A stretch of DNA of 45,791 bases from Hyphomicrobiales bacterium (lineage in GTDB: Bacteria > Pseudomonadota > Alphaproteobacteria > Rhizobiales > Beijerinckiaceae), in contig JAGWTA010000018.1 in the NCBI GenBank assembly GCA_028869185.1, positions 1 through 45,791 on the forward strand, read 5' to 3'. The notes below the pieces were generated by a model. It was not told where the DNA came from and did no database searches. It worked only from the letters and a program-made list of their open reading frames with translations. The position numbers and the translations under genes were made by a program. Shown here in pieces: positions 12,680 to 21,583 of this stretch (position 1 is the first letter of the stretch; each line of letters starts with the position of its first letter).

Positions 12680-15666
12680 TCGACCTGGCCGCCTACGACT
12701 TCGCGCCGCTTTCGGCCCGCTTGAAGCGATTGCGAAGCGCGCGAGACTTTGCAGAGCGACAGGCCCTTATCGAAGCGGTCGATTCCGCGGCGGCGTTTCA
12801 GCGGGCTTCGACGCCCCGGCCTCAACCCCCGCGTTCACAGAAATCCCCGCCGTATTCAGGCCCGCGCGCACCAGCGCCGCAGGCATCCGAAACGCCGGTC
12901 GAGGATGAATGGGCGATGCGTAAGGCGGGCGGAGGCGGCGGCGGGCGCCTTGCGCCAACGCCGGCGCAACGGCCCGCCGGCGCCCCGTCTTTCGCCGCCG
13001 CAAAAGCCCCGACCCCTGCCCCCGGCGTGATCGGCCGAGCACCCCTTGCGGCTCAAGCCGGCCTTGCAACGGGTTCTCAAGCCGCCGTCGTCAAACTCGC
13101 CAGCTATGGCGCCGGAACGGCGCGGGCGGCGTCCTTACTGAATTATCAGAGCCACAAGGGCGAGCTGACGCTAGAGCGCGAAGACGGTTCTTTCGTCACC
13201 GGAAAATCGGCGATCGCCGATCTTGCCGCCCATTGGCGCGAAGAGGGCTCGCGCGAACCGTCCAACGACGTGTTGCGTTTCGCAATCACGCTAGAGGGCG
13301 AGATCGAGCATGAAGCAGTCCGCGCCGCGCTTTCATCAGCCTTGGCCGGGCATCGTTTCGCATGGCGGCTCGACCGCGAGGACGACGAAACCACTGTCGA
13401 TCTTGTCGCGGTCGCCGCAGGAACCGCGCGGGACGCCTACGGCAAACGCGAGCGAATTTACGCTAACGCGAAATCGCTCGACGCGCTTCATGACAAGATC
13501 GAAGACGCCTTCGGCCGTGAAGTCTCTTTGTCCGAAGCCAAATGGGCGCATGGCGTCGAAGGCGCTACAACTATGCTTGCGGCGCTGACCAAAAGCGGGA
13601 AAGCGGTCGCCGAGACCGACGCCGGCCGCTCTCTGGACTCCGACGCCAGCCGTCTTTTTCACAATCAGCCGAGCAACGCTACGCGCGAGCTGCCGGAAAA
13701 CTTTAATCCCGCCCTACAGATCGCAAAGGCTTGGCGTCCCGCCATGCGCTCGACCGAACCACGCGACTTCGCGCATGTCATCCTCAGCGCCAAGCCCGGT
13801 ACCGACAAGGATACATTCATGGACGCAGCTCGCGCCACCCTCGCGCGCGAATTTACGGGTCACGAATACGTCTTTGTGATGCACACCAACCGCGATCACA
13901 TTCACGTCCACGCCGCGATCCGTCTTACGCGCGAGGATGGAGAAAAATTGCATCCCGGGATTCAGGATTTTAACCGTTGGCGCCAAACGCTCGCCGAAGA
14001 AGCGCGAGAGAGGCGCATTCCGATGGAAGCGGTTCGCAGGTTCGATCAGGCCCACGCTCCCGCCTATAAGCTGAAAGATGTGAAAATGACCGAGCGCGGC
14101 CAAGCGCCGCCGAGCGTGCGCCGGCGCATCGACCGCGTGAAAAGCCGTGAAATTCATCATCCCACACGGCCCGAGGGCCGCAAGCGCGCCACCGAGGCGG
14201 CCGCGCATTGGAAATCGCTGGCGGCGCGCCGCGCCGCTTTGCCGCCGCCGCCGCCCGGCGCGATCCGTCTTTTCCGCGCCGAGTCGACCAACCGTCAACA
14301 AAGTCGCGCCCCTCTTTTTTCGACCGAACGCGCCACCGCCGAAGCCTATTCGCAGCGCCTTGGCGCCGCTCGCCTGATGTATCTCGACGTTCCTGCAGAA
14401 CGCATCGCCGAATTGCGACCGTCACGCCAACAGCCGAAGACCGTTTTTCTCGTTCCCCGCTCGCTATCCGCGCTCAGCAAGCCGGTGAACGAAATTGCGG
14501 AAGGCGCTATACTGCCCTTTCAAGCGCGCGCCGAAGCTGCTTTGCTTGCCCGCACCCCGCAGGTTCCATCTCATTCGACGGAGGACAAAACCATGAGGAC
14601 AGCCGAAACGATGGACACAGCCAAGCGCGGCATGGCTGACGCTCTTTCGCGCATCAGCGACGTGTTGCCCGAAGGCGCAATCAAAGACGATCTTCTACGG
14701 CGCTCGCGCGATTTCCTCGACAAGGCCGACGCCGCGACCACCGAACAACGGCGTCTAGAACGCGAGCCGGGCGAGATCGAAGGCGACCGTTTTGTTCAAC
14801 CCGAACCCGCGAAACTCGGCGCTCTTTTCACAAACGAGCGCAAGGGCTCGGAGATCCATTATAGCCGTCACGACGCGCAATCGGGCGCGTATCAAACCCT
14901 CGCCTTTGTGGACAAGGGCAAGCACCTTGACGTTCGCGACTGGAATAACCCCGAAAGCGTCAATGCGGCTCTGAAACTTGCGTCCGATAAATGGGAAACT
15001 GTCACGATCAACGGCAGCGACGCCTACAAAGAAACCGTTGCGCGACTTGCCGCCGAACATGGCTACAAAATTACCAATCCCGAAATGCAGGATCGCATTC
15101 GCGAGCTTCGCGCGGAGATTGAGACGCAGCGCGCGACAATAGCCGAAGGAAAGACGCGCACCGAAGCGCCGACCGAAGCGGCCCGCCCCGAGCCGCCTCT
15201 CACGCAGGACAACGCGGCGGGCAAAACCGAGGCGGCCGCGCGGGCGCCGGTCGAGAGCATGACGCCCGCCATCAACACGACGAGCGCCGAACGGGCGATC
15301 GAACTCAACAGCATCCGCGAGCGCGTCGATCGTGAAGCGCAACGCGAGACGGGCCAGGCGGGTCGCGCAACGGCGGCGCATGAGACAAACGCCGCGACCA
15401 GCAGCGAAGCGACTCCTTACCGCACCGAGCAGGAAGCCCGGACGGCGCGCGAGGCCGAACGCGCCGTTGACAATAACCCCGCGCGTCCCATTCCCGCCGA
15501 TCCGACGCAAAGCGAAGCCATTCAAACGCTACGGCACGAACAGACCAAGGTCTTGAAGCAGGCCGAGCAGGACGCACAACGTCAGATCGACCGCGAGAAT
15601 GTTGAAAAATTCCGCGCCGAAGAACGCAATAAGGACCGTTCCGAATCCGAGGGCGAAAGCCGTTGA
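12676..15666 (+). CDS. MOBP-type relaxase with LPD7 domain
   Basis: A 996-aa protein starting ATG at 12676, overlapping the mobC TGA. Residues 1-130 are Pro/Ala-rich. LLNYQSHKG puts the likely nucleophile at Tyr157. The metal-binding motif DHIHVHAAI gives His408, His410 and His412. These are about 250 residues apart, instead of about 100 in TraI of RP4; the insert contains a degenerate second copy of the core. Residues about 522-605 (IRLFRAES, FSTERATAEAY, LMYLDVP) look like an ADP-ribosyltransferase-type fold, tentative. Residues about 720-830 are an LPD7 domain (FVDKGKHLDVRD, KWETVTINGS, YKITNPEMQ). The end is a charged coiled coil. It nicks oriT, pilots the strand and is expected to contact VirD4. 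Confidence 0.88.
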   Translation: MIDLAAYDFAPLSARLKRLRSARDFAERQALIEAVDSAAAFQRASTPRPQPPRSQKSPPYSGPRAPAPQASETPVEDEWAMRKAGGGGGGRLAPTPAQRPAGAPSFAAAKAPTPAPGVIGRAPLAAQAGLATGSQAAVVKLASYGAGTARAASLLNYQSHKGELTLEREDGSFVTGKSAIADLAAHWREEGSREPSNDVLRFAITLEGEIEHEAVRAALSSALAGHRFAWRLDREDDETTVDLVAVAAGTARDAYGKRERIYANAKSLDALHDKIEDAFGREVSLSEAKWAHGVEGATTMLAALTKSGKAVAETDAGRSLDSDASRLFHNQPSNATRELPENFNPALQIAKAWRPAMRSTEPRDFAHVILSAKPGTDKDTFMDAARATLAREFTGHEYVFVMHTNRDHIHVHAAIRLTREDGEKLHPGIQDFNRWRQTLAEEARERRIPMEAVRRFDQAHAPAYKLKDVKMTERGQAPPSVRRRIDRVKSREIHHPTRPEGRKRATEAAAHWKSLAARRAALPPPPPGAIRLFRAESTNRQQSRAPLFSTERATAEAYSQRLGAARLMYLDVPAERIAELRPSRQQPKTVFLVPRSLSALSKPVNEIAEGAILPFQARAEAALLARTPQVPSHSTEDKTMRTAETMDTAKRGMADALSRISDVLPEGAIKDDLLRRSRDFLDKADAATTEQRRLEREPGEIEGDRFVQPEPAKLGALFTNERKGSEIHYSRHDAQSGAYQTLAFVDKGKHLDVRDWNNPESVNAALKLASDKWETVTINGSDAYKETVARLAAEHGYKITNPEMQDRIRELRAEIETQRATIAEGKTRTEAPTEAARPEPPLTQDNAAGKTEAAARAPVESMTPAINTTSAERAIELNSIRERVDREAQRETGQAGRATAAHETNAATSSEATPYRTEQEARTAREAERAVDNNPARPIPADPTQSEAIQTLRHEQTKVLKQAEQDAQRQIDRENVEKFRAEERNKDRSESEGESR

Positions 15667-15669
15667 CCT

Positions 15670-15751
15670 GCCAGCAGCCTCGCGCCCGTCAAGGCCGCTT
15701 CGCGCCGCCTATGGCGGTCGTGGAGCCTTGACGGCCGCCGCGAATGCTGGC
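15670..15751. repeat. Nested inverted repeats after the relaxase gene
   Basis: GCCAGCA (15670-15676) and CCGTCAAGGC (15686-15695) are mirrored in the same nested order by GCCTTGACGG (15725-15734) and TGCTGGC (15745-15751). The arrangement would fold as one interrupted long stem. Confidence 0.6.
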
Positions 15752-15763
15752 GGCGCTTGAGCC

Positions 15764-15820
15764 GTCGGGACGAAGGGCGTCCCGGCTTTTTCTCCGGGCC
15801 TGCGGCGCGTCGAACCAAGG
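15764..15820. repeat. Intergenic structured repeat, partial copy C, with terminator
   Basis: GTCGGGACG ... CGTCCC, T-rich sequence, then CTGCGGCGCGTCGAAC matches the last third of the elements at 3419-3564 and 34908-35053. GGGACG (15767-15772) pairs with CGTCCC (15778-15783), followed by GGCTTTTT, so this copy can end the relaxase transcript. Confidence 0.65.
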
Positions 15821-15825
15821 GCGAT

Positions 15826-16119
15826 TTAATGGGGAATACGCGCGACGCGCTCGAAACAGCGCTCAGTGGAATAATTAGCGTCCCATAAATCAGCCGAGCG
15901 ATGCACTTTACGAGCGAGTTTGTGCACGAAAAAGAAATTTTGGGGCGTATCAGGATAGACGGCAACCGCCTCATCTACCTTTGTGCCATACGACACAAGA
16001 ATAAATCGGCCGCCGTTGACAGCTCCTATGATTGTCAACGACGCCAATTCTTGATCCGTAAGCGTCAGCCGGGTTGCCGCGTCTAAGCGTTGCGCAAGAG
16101 AGAGTGGAGCCGAGATCAT
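15826..16119 (-). CDS. Hypothetical protein, about 97 aa
   Basis: I do not recognise this soluble protein. It reads from MISAPLSLAQRLDAATRLTLTDQELA through IIGAVNGGRFILVSYGTKVDEAVAVYPD to an Arg/His-rich end. The start at 16119 fits the tandem promoter elements at 16124-16140 and 16154-16170; an in-frame ATG at 16155 would extend it by 12 residues but would lie inside those elements. Having its own copies of the plasmid-wide element suggests a regulated role in transfer or maintenance. Confidence 0.5.
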   Translation of the reverse strand: MISAPLSLAQRLDAATRLTLTDQELASLTIIGAVNGGRFILVSYGTKVDEAVAVYPDTPQNFFFVHKLARKVHRSADLWDANYSTERCFERVARIPH

Positions 16120-16123
16120 GCCT

Positions 16124-16170
16124 ATTATAATAAAATGGCGGCCTCTAAGGCCCAATTATAAAATAATGGC
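16124..16170 (-). promoter_or_regulatory. Two tandem GCCATT-TATAAT promoter elements
   Basis: On the minus strand GCCATT starts at 16139 and TATAAT at 16129; a second pair starts at 16170 and 16160. In each the two words begin exactly 10 nt apart. The distal copy would give a leader of about 30 nt to the gene starting at 16119; the proximal one may serve as operator. Confidence 0.65.
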
Positions 16171-16188
16171 GATTCTTAACAATCACGC

Positions 16189-16870
16189 TTACCGTTCGAT
16201 AGGCGGCGGAAGATCGCGCTGCGAAGGCAGATAAAACGCGGGGAGATCGGCCAGCCAACCGAGCACCGGCCAAGGCCGCAGCGCCCGCGCCCCGCCTGGC
16301 CCGTATTCCCCCGCCCGCGATCGGCAGACGACCGAATTGATGGACGCCAGCGATAAAATCGTGACGGCGAGCACGCTCGCCGCTCCCCCGGCCGAGGACG
16401 GCGCGAACAAGACGGCGATCGGACCAGCAAGGGCGAGCGAGCCGCAGATCGCAGATCGCGGCCGAGATCGAATTGAGCGCGCCCCGCCGCGACAAAAGGG
16501 CAAGAACCAGCCCTGTAATGGCCCACGCCGCCCCGCTCGCAGCCGTCAGCATGAAGAACGGGTTATGGGGGTCAGGCAGGGGCAGGCGCGCCGGGACGGC
16601 CGCCCACGCTCGCCAGAGGGCCGCCGCAAGGGCAAGCGCCCCGATCAAAACAACGGTCGAAATGACGTTGGCGACGGCGGCGTTCGCCTCGGGCGGCGAA
16701 TAGCGTTCGGCGAGAAAATAGCAGCGCAGATTCACAAAGACCGGCAGACGCCCGAGGCCGTCGAGGCCGAAGGCGAGCGGTGTTCCTGCGTCTAGCCGTG
16801 CGCTTCGACGCCGCGCAGCCTCAAAGGCCGCTCGCGCGCCGTCAGGCGGGGACGTGCGCGTGAAGATCAT
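16189..16870 (-). pseudogene. Membrane protein after virD4, frameshifted by a 7-bp duplication
   Basis: Two minus-strand frames together make one polytopic protein: VFVNLRCYFLAERYSPPE and several hydrophobic segments in the first frame, then ICGSLALAGPIAVLFAPSSAG onward to LPPPIER in the second. The switch lies at a tandem duplication GCAGATC GCAGATC (16444-16457). Removing one unit gives AAICGSLALAG and a 675-nt open gene of 224 aa, starting at 16870 and overlapping the virD4 stop. I do not recognise the family; position suggests a T4SS accessory. As written it would stop early or run into a nonsense tail to 16145. Slippage at the repeat could restore it. Confidence 0.7.
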
Positions 16871-19235
16871 CGGGCGTGTCCTGAAACAACGACGCATGAT
16901 TTTGGAAGGCGGCCAAACCTTCAATCATCGCCGCACGTCCGACCGCGTCGGGCGCCGCTTCCAGCGCGGCGTCGATCACGGCCGACAGCCCGGCCGCGCC
17001 GTCGTCAACGTCGGCCATCATGGCCGGCATATCGGCGCGCAGCTCGACCTGGCCGCCGTCTCCCGATCCTCCCGAAGCCGTCTCGGCTGACGCCGACGCC
17101 GGCGCCGGCTCGACCGACGTCGCCGGCGAGATCATCATCGGCGCGGGCGAGCTGGCCGGCGTCGAAGGCGCAATCGTAGCCCGCTCCGCCCGATCGGCGT
17201 TCAAAAGATGGCGCGCCGCGATGATTTCGCCCCGCAGCGCCTTTGTCGCCTCGTCCGCGCTCGCGCTTCCGAATATCTTGCCGCGCGCGCGCTTGATCGG
17301 CGCGACTGATTCAGGATCGACGCGAAGTCGCTTACACAACTCCGCGACCAGCTCGTTGCTCGGTTCGTTCATTGCGTTCACGAACGCCAAACGAAACGGC
17401 GCAACATCGGCGAATACGCCTTCGGCTTCCGCCATCACGCGCGAAAGCGCCGCCTCATGGCGCGCGCCGGTCGCGCCTGATGCGACCAGCTCCGTCGCGC
17501 CCGCAGGGTCCGCCCACTCGACAGCGGGGCGCGAGCCAGTCACATCAGGCACGGTCAGTTGTGCTTTGAACGGTTCGGCGGCTGCGGCCTTCCGCTTATA
17601 AGCGCCGTCCGTGAAAAAATTCGTTTTGTCCAAAACAGCCGCATACTGACTACGGATGAGCAACACGGCCTTTTTTGCATCGAGACGCCGTAGGGATTCG
17701 GCCGCCATGATCGGCTCCAATTCCCATCGCCCTTGCGTCGTGCGGCTTGCGCGTGGAGCGCCGCCGATAAAGCTGCCGCCGCCGACCGAGGTTCCCCACC
17801 CTTCGCGGCGGACATATTGCTTGCCAATTTCATCGGCGCAGTATTTCGCCGTCGTTTCGTCACCGACGCCAATCAGCAATTTCACGTCCATGTTGCCAAC
17901 CAGCATGTCGCGGGTCGGCTTTCCATAGCGAACGTCCAATTGCGTCAACCCTTGCGCGATAACTGCGATTTGAAAGCCGTATCCCGCAACGAGCGGGGCG
18001 CGGTCTACAATTTCCGGCATCCGACCAAACTGATAAAATTCGTCCAACAGCAAGAGCAGCTTGTGCGGCTCATCGAGGCCGGGAAGCTGTTTCAGCAGCA
18101 CGTCGTGCACTTGTTGAACGAGCAGACGCACGACCGCTTCGACCGAGCCGAAGTTGCCGATTGGCGTTCCTATCAAGATTGTGAACGGTGCGCGCCGCAA
18201 ATCGGCGATATTGAAATCGCTGCGGCTTGTCGCATCATCGACCAGCTTGTTGTTCCACGCATCGAGCGCCGTCACCACATGCGCCTCAAACGACATACGT
18301 TGTTTTTCTTCGCGCCCTAGATGCTGGCGAAATTTGTCCAAGACGAACTCGTTCAGGTTCGGTTCGCTTGCGATAATTTCCGCCATGACGGCGGCAAGGC
18401 TTCGACCGCGGCTCATCATTTTGAGAGCCGCTTTAATCGTCCGCTGGCCGCGCATTTCGTCGCTATCCAGTACATAGGCTAGCAAGCCTGCAAACAGACC
18501 GCGCGCCGTTTCCGCCCAATAGGAATCGCCCGTTTCAGGGACAGGGATCAGGCTTCGCGCGATGTTGGCAACGTCGGTGGCGCGTTCCGGCCACGGGCTC
18601 ACGAGATCGAGCGGATTCCAGCAATGCGATTCCGACGAACCGGGCGAATACATATAAACGCGCTGGCCCATGCCAGCTCGCGCCGCGCCGATTTCATTCC
18701 ACATTTCGCGTTTTATATCGAGGCCGATCAATGAACCGCGCCATTCGAGCGCGTTCGGCAGCACGAAGCCAACGCCTTTACCCGAACGAGTCGGGCCGTT
18801 CACATAAATATGGCTATCGCCGCTATAGCGAACGTCCTTGCCGCCGGAGCGGCCGAGGAAGATCGAATAGCCGGGCTTGCCGTTAAACAGATCGGCTTTT
18901 CGCAAGTCTGCCGCCGTGGCGAGCCGCGATCCGCCAGCAGGCGGGTAGATACCGCGCAAATTCTGAACGATTTGCATCACCGCCACGCTGATGACGACGA
19001 CCACGACAACCGCCCCAAGAGTTGCGCGCGCCACGAGCTTTTTGACGACCGGATTCGCCCATTCGTTGACGGCGGAATGCACCGGCAGCAGCCATTCGAG
19101 ACCGCGCGTAAAGCGGGTCCACAGCGTCCAATTGTGTGTCTGCCATCCGACTAACAAAGCGAACGCCGCTTCCCACACGGCAAAGGCCGCAGCAAGCGCC
19201 ACAGCCACAGCAAGAATAATCGCCGCGATCCGCAT
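16842..19235 (-). CDS. virD4: VirD4/TraG type IV coupling protein
   Basis: A 797-aa coupling ATPase. Two N-terminal membrane helices (about residues 3-30 and 73-92) are followed by the VirD4 core: Walker A GPTRSGKG (147-154), Walker B LLLLLDEF (393-400) and the family segment IGTPIGNFGSVEAVVRLLVQQ. The C-terminal 150 residues are variable and rich in Ala/Pro/Ser. It docks the relaxase-DNA complex at the inner-membrane channel. It is the last recognisable gene of the virB run, 14 nt after virB11, and its length is at the upper end for the family. Confidence 0.96.
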   Translation of the reverse strand: MRIAAIILAVAVALAAAFAVWEAAFALLVGWQTHNWTLWTRFTRGLEWLLPVHSAVNEWANPVVKKLVARATLGAVVVVVVISVAVMQIVQNLRGIYPPAGGSRLATAADLRKADLFNGKPGYSIFLGRSGGKDVRYSGDSHIYVNGPTRSGKGVGFVLPNALEWRGSLIGLDIKREMWNEIGAARAGMGQRVYMYSPGSSESHCWNPLDLVSPWPERATDVANIARSLIPVPETGDSYWAETARGLFAGLLAYVLDSDEMRGQRTIKAALKMMSRGRSLAAVMAEIIASEPNLNEFVLDKFRQHLGREEKQRMSFEAHVVTALDAWNNKLVDDATSRSDFNIADLRRAPFTILIGTPIGNFGSVEAVVRLLVQQVHDVLLKQLPGLDEPHKLLLLLDEFYQFGRMPEIVDRAPLVAGYGFQIAVIAQGLTQLDVRYGKPTRDMLVGNMDVKLLIGVGDETTAKYCADEIGKQYVRREGWGTSVGGGSFIGGAPRASRTTQGRWELEPIMAAESLRRLDAKKAVLLIRSQYAAVLDKTNFFTDGAYKRKAAAAEPFKAQLTVPDVTGSRPAVEWADPAGATELVASGATGARHEAALSRVMAEAEGVFADVAPFRLAFVNAMNEPSNELVAELCKRLRVDPESVAPIKRARGKIFGSASADEATKALRGEIIAARHLLNADRAERATIAPSTPASSPAPMMISPATSVEPAPASASAETASGGSGDGGQVELRADMPAMMADVDDGAAGLSAVIDAALEAAPDAVGRAAMIEGLAAFQNHASLFQDTPDDLHAHVPA

Positions 19236-19249
19236 GGCCTGCCTTTCCC

Positions 19250-20320
19250 TTACGCCGGGTTTGTGAAACCCCGGAAATAAATTTCGGCGACGCCGCGCGT
19301 CGGACGGCGGCGCAATTGAACGACGAGCGGCACGACCGATCGAACGTAATCCATAATCTCAGCCTTCGTCAGTTTCAGATCCGATTGCAGCGTCATCAGC
19401 GCAAGCCGCTCGAATGCGCCGAATGAACTGTCGGCGTGTAACGTGGTCAGCGAACCGGGATGGCCTGTGTTGACCGCTTGCAGGAACGTGGCGGCTTCCG
19501 CGCCGCGAATTTCGCCGAGAAAGAGGCGGTCCGGCCGCAGGCGAAGACTGGCTTCGAGCAAGTCCTGAATCGTCACCAGCGCCATGCCCTGCCCGCCTTT
19601 CGAGGCGAGCAGCGACAACCAATTCGGCTGAGGCGGCTGCAATTCGCGCGTGTCTTCAATCGAAACGACCCGTTCAGTGTCCGGCACCTCCTTAAGCAGC
19701 GCGTTTAAAAAGGTTGTTTTCCCCGACGACGTTCCGCCGGAGATAATCATCGTCACATGGTTTTTGACGGCGAACGAAAGCGCCTTGTGAACGCCTGTCT
19801 TCGTCGTGTCGCGCAGAAGCGCCGCAAGTTCGCTTTCGACTTCGGGATAATGATTCAGGTCCGGTACACGCGGCCCCTTGACCTTCACATGATCGAACGC
19901 GCCCATGTCCGCGTAACTTTGCAGATCGAGATTGGCGATGACTTGCTTGCGGATCGAAAACGCGCCGCCCGAGGGCGCCGCCGGGGCCAGGACGCCTTGA
20001 AACCGTTCCCCGTGCGGCATCGCCGCCGACAGCAGCGGCGTTGAAGCGTTGACCGATTGATGCGTTGCGCCGGCGACATGCTGCGCAAGCCGTTCAACGG
20101 TTTCGGGAGTCAGTTCGGGAACCTCAAACCGCTCCATCGCGGGTTTTCCCAAACTTTCGACCCATACCTCTCCCGGCTTGTTGACGCAGATTTCGATTAC
20201 GTCAGGGTTTTGTAACCATTCGCGGATAGGCGTCGCTGCTTGCCGGAAGAACACCGGGAGCGACTCCCATAGCGGTATCTTGATCGCTCCGCGCTCGTTT
20301 ATGGGGGTGCTTGAGTTCAT
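19250..20320 (-). CDS. virB11: VirB11 traffic ATPase
   Basis: A 356-aa hexameric secretion ATPase. The N-terminal domain has DVIEICVNKPGEVWVE; the C-terminal RecA-like domain has Walker A GGTSSGKT (195-202), an Asp box (SIEDTRELQ), Walker B (RLFLGEIRGAEA) and the His box GHPGSLTTLHADS. It works at the inner membrane with VirB4 and VirD4 in pilus assembly and DNA transfer. The ATG start lies 119 nt inside the end of virB10, an unusually long overlap; no later Met fits the domain start, so I keep it. Confidence 0.96.
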   Translation of the reverse strand: MNSSTPINERGAIKIPLWESLPVFFRQAATPIREWLQNPDVIEICVNKPGEVWVESLGKPAMERFEVPELTPETVERLAQHVAGATHQSVNASTPLLSAAMPHGERFQGVLAPAAPSGGAFSIRKQVIANLDLQSYADMGAFDHVKVKGPRVPDLNHYPEVESELAALLRDTTKTGVHKALSFAVKNHVTMIISGGTSSGKTTFLNALLKEVPDTERVVSIEDTRELQPPQPNWLSLLASKGGQGMALVTIQDLLEASLRLRPDRLFLGEIRGAEAATFLQAVNTGHPGSLTTLHADSSFGAFERLALMTLQSDLKLTKAEIMDYVRSVVPLVVQLRRRPTRGVAEIYFRGFTNPA

Positions 20321-21581
20321 ACAACGCCTCTTTCACAGGGTCCGGGTAGAGGTCGGAAAAATCGAGATCGCGCTTCACAAAAACGATGATGCGCGTTCCC
20401 TGATCGACATAGATCGTCGGCGGAATATGAATCTCGTCTTTCAGCGCTTCCTCAGCCATGCGCGAGATCGCTTGCGACGATGCTTGCGCGCCGACCTGGC
20501 GCGCGTTCGCCATCACGTAATTTTGCGTTCCAGAAACAGGAATTAGCGTTCCCGTTGTGGGGTCGAGCGCATAAGTCGCGCTTGTGTTATTCTGGCCGAG
20601 ACCCGCGACGAATTGCGCCGCGCCGCCCGTGATCGTCAACAAAGCGGCGTTGCCGAAGCGATCGAGGAAATGCTTGTCCACTTCGCCCGTCAGGCCAGAG
20701 CGGCCGAGGCCGTCAGTGCCATACGAGCCGAGCATCATCGACACGCCGTCCGAGCGCAACATGCGCGTCCACACGACGAAGACGCGCGTCTGACCGCGCG
20801 TAATGCCCGACCGATATTCGCCCGTCAGCATCGTTCCCTTGGGAATGAGAATACGGCGTCCGTCAAAAGACCACACGTCTTCCGTTGTCGTCGCACGAAC
20901 CATGCCGGGCAGATCGGATTGAATGCCGGTTTCAAGAATGCCACGGATCATAAAGCCCTGCGGCACGAGCGCGTCGATACGTCTATGCTTGACAGCGTGC
21001 GCGCGAGCTACATCCTGTTCGGCGTTTGCGAGAAAACGACGATTTGCGTCGTCGTCCTTGTCCGACGCCGTGACTCTGGCGGCCGGATCGACGCTCGCAT
21101 TACCCTCTTTGTCGTTGACAACGAGCATTGGCGAGCGCATCCGCGCCTCGCGTTTGGCTTCTGCCTCCTTGCGCAACCGTTCGAGTTCAGCCAGACGGCG
21201 CGCCTCGCTATCGTCAACCGGCGTCGGCTGGACGGCCGCTTGCTCGACCACGGGCGGCGTCGGCGGGACCGCCGGAACGACCGGCGCCGCAACCGCCGCA
21301 GGCGGCGTCGGCGGCGGGGCCGGAATCACGAATCTGTTGTCTTCGGGCTTGGGCGGCAGCCTTTCGGGCGCGAGGCCCGGTTGCATTCGCGCCGTGGCGA
21401 AAGATTCTTCGCCGACATTTTGAACGCGCGTTTGTTTGCGCGAAGACGTATACCACATCAGCCCAAGAATGACAGTCGTCACAGCGAACGCGACGGCAGC
21501 CAAGCCAGCAGTCGGATTTGAGCTTGCGCGCGTAACCGTTTCATTCGCCAGACGGCCTTCTTCTTCAAAATCGGCGGCCAT
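20202..21581 (-). CDS. virB10: VirB10 core-complex protein
   Basis: A 459-aa TrbI/VirB10 protein that spans both membranes. The start at 21581 (MAADFEEEGR) directly follows the virB9 stop with GGAG upstream; a further upstream ATG overlaps virB9. A single membrane helix (about residues 25-43) precedes a Pro/Ala-rich periplasmic segment (about 80-130), then the beta-barrel domain (GFMIRGILETGIQSDLPG, ILIPKGTMLTGEYRSG, GLGRSGLTGEVD, YVDQGTRIIVFVKRDLDF). The C-terminus runs about 45 residues past the usual end, overlapping virB11. Confidence 0.95.
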   Translation of the reverse strand: MAADFEEEGRLANETVTRASSNPTAGLAAVAFAVTTVILGLMWYTSSRKQTRVQNVGEESFATARMQPGLAPERLPPKPEDNRFVIPAPPPTPPAAVAAPVVPAVPPTPPVVEQAAVQPTPVDDSEARRLAELERLRKEAEAKREARMRSPMLVVNDKEGNASVDPAARVTASDKDDDANRRFLANAEQDVARAHAVKHRRIDALVPQGFMIRGILETGIQSDLPGMVRATTTEDVWSFDGRRILIPKGTMLTGEYRSGITRGQTRVFVVWTRMLRSDGVSMMLGSYGTDGLGRSGLTGEVDKHFLDRFGNAALLTITGGAAQFVAGLGQNNTSATYALDPTTGTLIPVSGTQNYVMANARQVGAQASSQAISRMAEEALKDEIHIPPTIYVDQGTRIIVFVKRDLDFSDLYPDPVKEALYELKHPHKRARSDQDTAMGVAPGVLPASSDAYPRMVTKP

Positions 21582-21583
21582 TG

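Noticed and set aside
20613-21521. 302-codon plus-strand open frame
   Set aside because: It is antisense to virB10, with an Arg-rich composition.
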